A model generated the notes under the pieces. That model did not search any database and was not told where the DNA came from. It saw only the letters and a program-made list of their open reading frames with translations. Shown here one piece after another: positions 6,029 through 7,303 of a stretch of 7,303 nt of DNA. The stretch spans positions 1-7,303 of the forward strand of contig JAHFTG010000107.1 in the NCBI GenBank assembly GCA_023269455.1, in the 5' to 3' direction. Source of the stretch: Opitutaceae bacterium (lineage in GTDB: Bacteria > Verrucomicrobiota > Verrucomicrobiia > Opitutales > Opitutaceae). How positions within the stretch are numbered: the first letter of the stretch is position 1; every line of letters begins with the position of its first letter. Made by a program: the position numbers and the translations under genes.

Positions 6029-7303
6029 ATGAGTTCTGTAATGCAAGAGCTGCTCGCTCAATCCTCCTTCGATAAGCTTAAAGAAGGCGCTATCGTCCCC
6101 GGTGTTATCACCGAAATCCGCCAGAATGACGTGGTCGTTGACATCGGCGGCAAGTCCGAAGGCGTCATTCCCGCCAACGAGTTCATCGACATTGGCGAAC
6201 TTCAGATCGGTTCCACCATCGACGTTTACGTCGAGAAGCTCGAAGACAAAGGCGGCGCCCCCGTCCTCTCTTACGACAAGGCCGAACAAAAGAAGAACTG
6301 GGATAACATCCTCACCAAGTTCCCCGAAGGCTCCATCGCCGCGGGTCGCGTCAAGGCCAAGGTCAAGGGCGGCCTGATCGTTTCGATCGGTGTCGATTCC
6401 TTCCTCCCCGCCTCGCACATCGACATCCAGCCGCCCAAGAATCTCGATCAATACGTCGGCCAGACCTACGATTTCAAGGTTCTCAAAATCAATCTCGACC
6501 GGAAGAACATCGTTCTCTCCCGCCGCGAGCTCATCGAGGAACAGCGCACCAACAAGCGCAAGAACCTCCTCGACTCCATCCAGCCCGGCCAAGTCCGCAA
6601 GGGCGTGGTCAAGAACATCACCGACTTCGGTGCGTTCATCGACCTCGACGGCATGGACGGTCTTCTCCACATCACCGACATGAGCTGGGGCCGCATCACG
6701 CATCCCTCCGAGCTCCTGAAGCAGGGTGAAGAGATCCAGGTCATGATCATCGAAGTGAACCGCGAGAAAGAGCGCGTTTCCCTCGGCCTCAAGCAGACCA
6801 CCAAGAATCCTTGGGACGAGATCGAGCACAAGTTCCCCGTCGGCGCGAAGGTTCACGGCAAGGTCGTCAACCTCGTTCCCTACGGCGCGTTCATCGAGAT
6901 CGAGCCCGGCGTCGAAGGCCTCGTGCACATCACCGAGATGTCCTGGACCAAGCGCATCTCCAAGCCCTCCGAGCTCCTCAAGGTCGGTCAGGAATTGGAC
7001 GCGGTTGTCCTCGGTATCCAAAAGGAAGACCAGAAGATTTCCCTCGGTCTCCGCCAGCTCGAGCCCAATCCGTGGGACATGGTCCGCCACAACTATCCGC
7101 AGGGCGCCCGCGTCCACGGCAAGGTGCGCAACATGACCACCTACGGCGCCTTCATCGAACTCGAAGAAGGCATCGACGGCATGGTTCACGTCTCCGACAT
7201 GAGCTGGACCCGCAAGATCAACCACCCGTCCGAAATGCTCAAGAAGGGCGACGAAGTGGACGCCATCGTTCTCGATGTCGATGCTTCCCAGCAGCGCATC
7301 AGC
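6029..7303 (+). CDS. rpsA: 30S ribosomal protein S1, 3' end outside the window
   Basis: The frame from ATG 6029 stays open for 425 codons to the last base, so the gene is cut by the window edge. S1 binds mRNA on the 30S subunit and helps recruit and unfold messages, especially those with weak ribosome-binding sites. Successive S1 (OB-fold) domains are visible at about residues 18-86, 103-168, 187-256, 272-343 and 358-425 (the last nearly complete). Domains 3 to 5 carry the repeated pattern YGAFIE/FGAFID, then GLVHITEMSW-type, then the P-S-E-L/M-L-K and VSLG-type ends. Usual length is about 550 residues and six domains, so at least one more domain should follow. ATG 6029 is chosen; ATG 6041 (fifth codon) is an alternative, and neither has a Shine-Dalgarno motif. 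Codons end overwhelmingly in C or G, as expected for a highly expressed gene in this genome. That bias leaves a 415-codon frame open on the opposite strand, which is not a gene. Confidence 0.95.
   Translation, partial: MSSVMQELLAQSSFDKLKEGAIVPGVITEIRQNDVVVDIGGKSEGVIPANEFIDIGELQIGSTIDVYVEKLEDKGGAPVLSYDKAEQKKNWDNILTKFPEGSIAAGRVKAKVKGGLIVSIGVDSFLPASHIDIQPPKNLDQYVGQTYDFKVLKINLDRKNIVLSRRELIEEQRTNKRKNLLDSIQPGQVRKGVVKNITDFGAFIDLDGMDGLLHITDMSWGRITHPSELLKQGEEIQVMIIEVNREKERVSLGLKQTTKNPWDEIEHKFPVGAKVHGKVVNLVPYGAFIEIEPGVEGLVHITEMSWTKRISKPSELLKVGQELDAVVLGIQKEDQKISLGLRQLEPNPWDMVRHNYPQGARVHGKVRNMTTYGAFIELEEGIDGMVHVSDMSWTRKINHPSEMLKKGDEVDAIVLDVDASQQRIS

Noticed and set aside
5805..6029. 74-codon plus-strand frame before rpsA whose stop overlaps the rpsA start (TAATG)
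   Set aside because: The overlap resembles translational coupling, but the product is arginine-rich, begins with TTG in a T run, lacks any domain and covers the hairpin-bearing leader. It is most likely non-coding.
5851..6075. 74-codon plus-strand frame overlapping the start of rpsA
   Set aside because: It overlaps rpsA out of frame, uses a non-ATG start and has no recognisable features.
5978..7225. 415-codon open frame on the minus strand
   Set aside because: It lies wholly opposite rpsA and its leader. It stays open because rpsA uses codons ending in C or G, which avoids antisense stops. Its product is low-complexity, rich in Asp, Leu, Val and Gly, with no recognisable domain.

Overview
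The window is a dense, moderately GC-rich stretch of bacterial chromosome made almost entirely of housekeeping-type genes. The gene families suggest a Gram-negative bacterium: a secretin, a lipoprotein with a lipobox, long-form HisG and a multi-domain ribosomal protein S1. The style of the S1 and secretin proteins, together with the absence of Shine-Dalgarno sequences, would fit Verrucomicrobiota, perhaps Opitutales. That placement is a judgement from memory of protein style and was not searched. I see no insertion sequence, prophage, CRISPR array, tRNA or rRNA, and no sign of recent transfer.

Layout from left to right. (1) At 1-492 is the 3' end of a secretin gene, closed by a strong intrinsic terminator at 520-557. 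(2) At 611-1495 is a stand-alone 5'-3' exonuclease/flap-endonuclease domain protein with no attached polymerase. (3) At 1542-2291 on the minus strand, convergent with the exonuclease, is an OmpR-family response regulator with no kinase beside it. (4) A 158-bp divergent region (2292-2449) carries a good candidate promoter for the regulator. (5) At 2450-5792 is a tight four-gene plus-strand run with gaps of 14, 2 and 18 bp. It encodes HisG (first step of histidine synthesis), N-carbamoylputrescine amidohydrolase (AguB), agmatine deiminase (AguA) and a small lipoprotein of unknown function. (6) A 236-bp non-coding leader (5793-6028) contains several potential hairpins. (7) From 6029 to the window end is ribosomal protein S1 (rpsA), open at its 3' end, with 425 codons visible.

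AguA and AguB catalyse consecutive steps, agmatine to N-carbamoylputrescine to putrescine, so the centre of the window is a putrescine-synthesis unit. Its likely co-transcription with hisG and a lipoprotein gene is the most distinctive arrangement here. I do not find convincing evidence of a wholly new biological system. The points most worth checking are the hisG-agu-lipoprotein operon, the structured rpsA leader, and the lack of Shine-Dalgarno motifs before all seven visible start codons.
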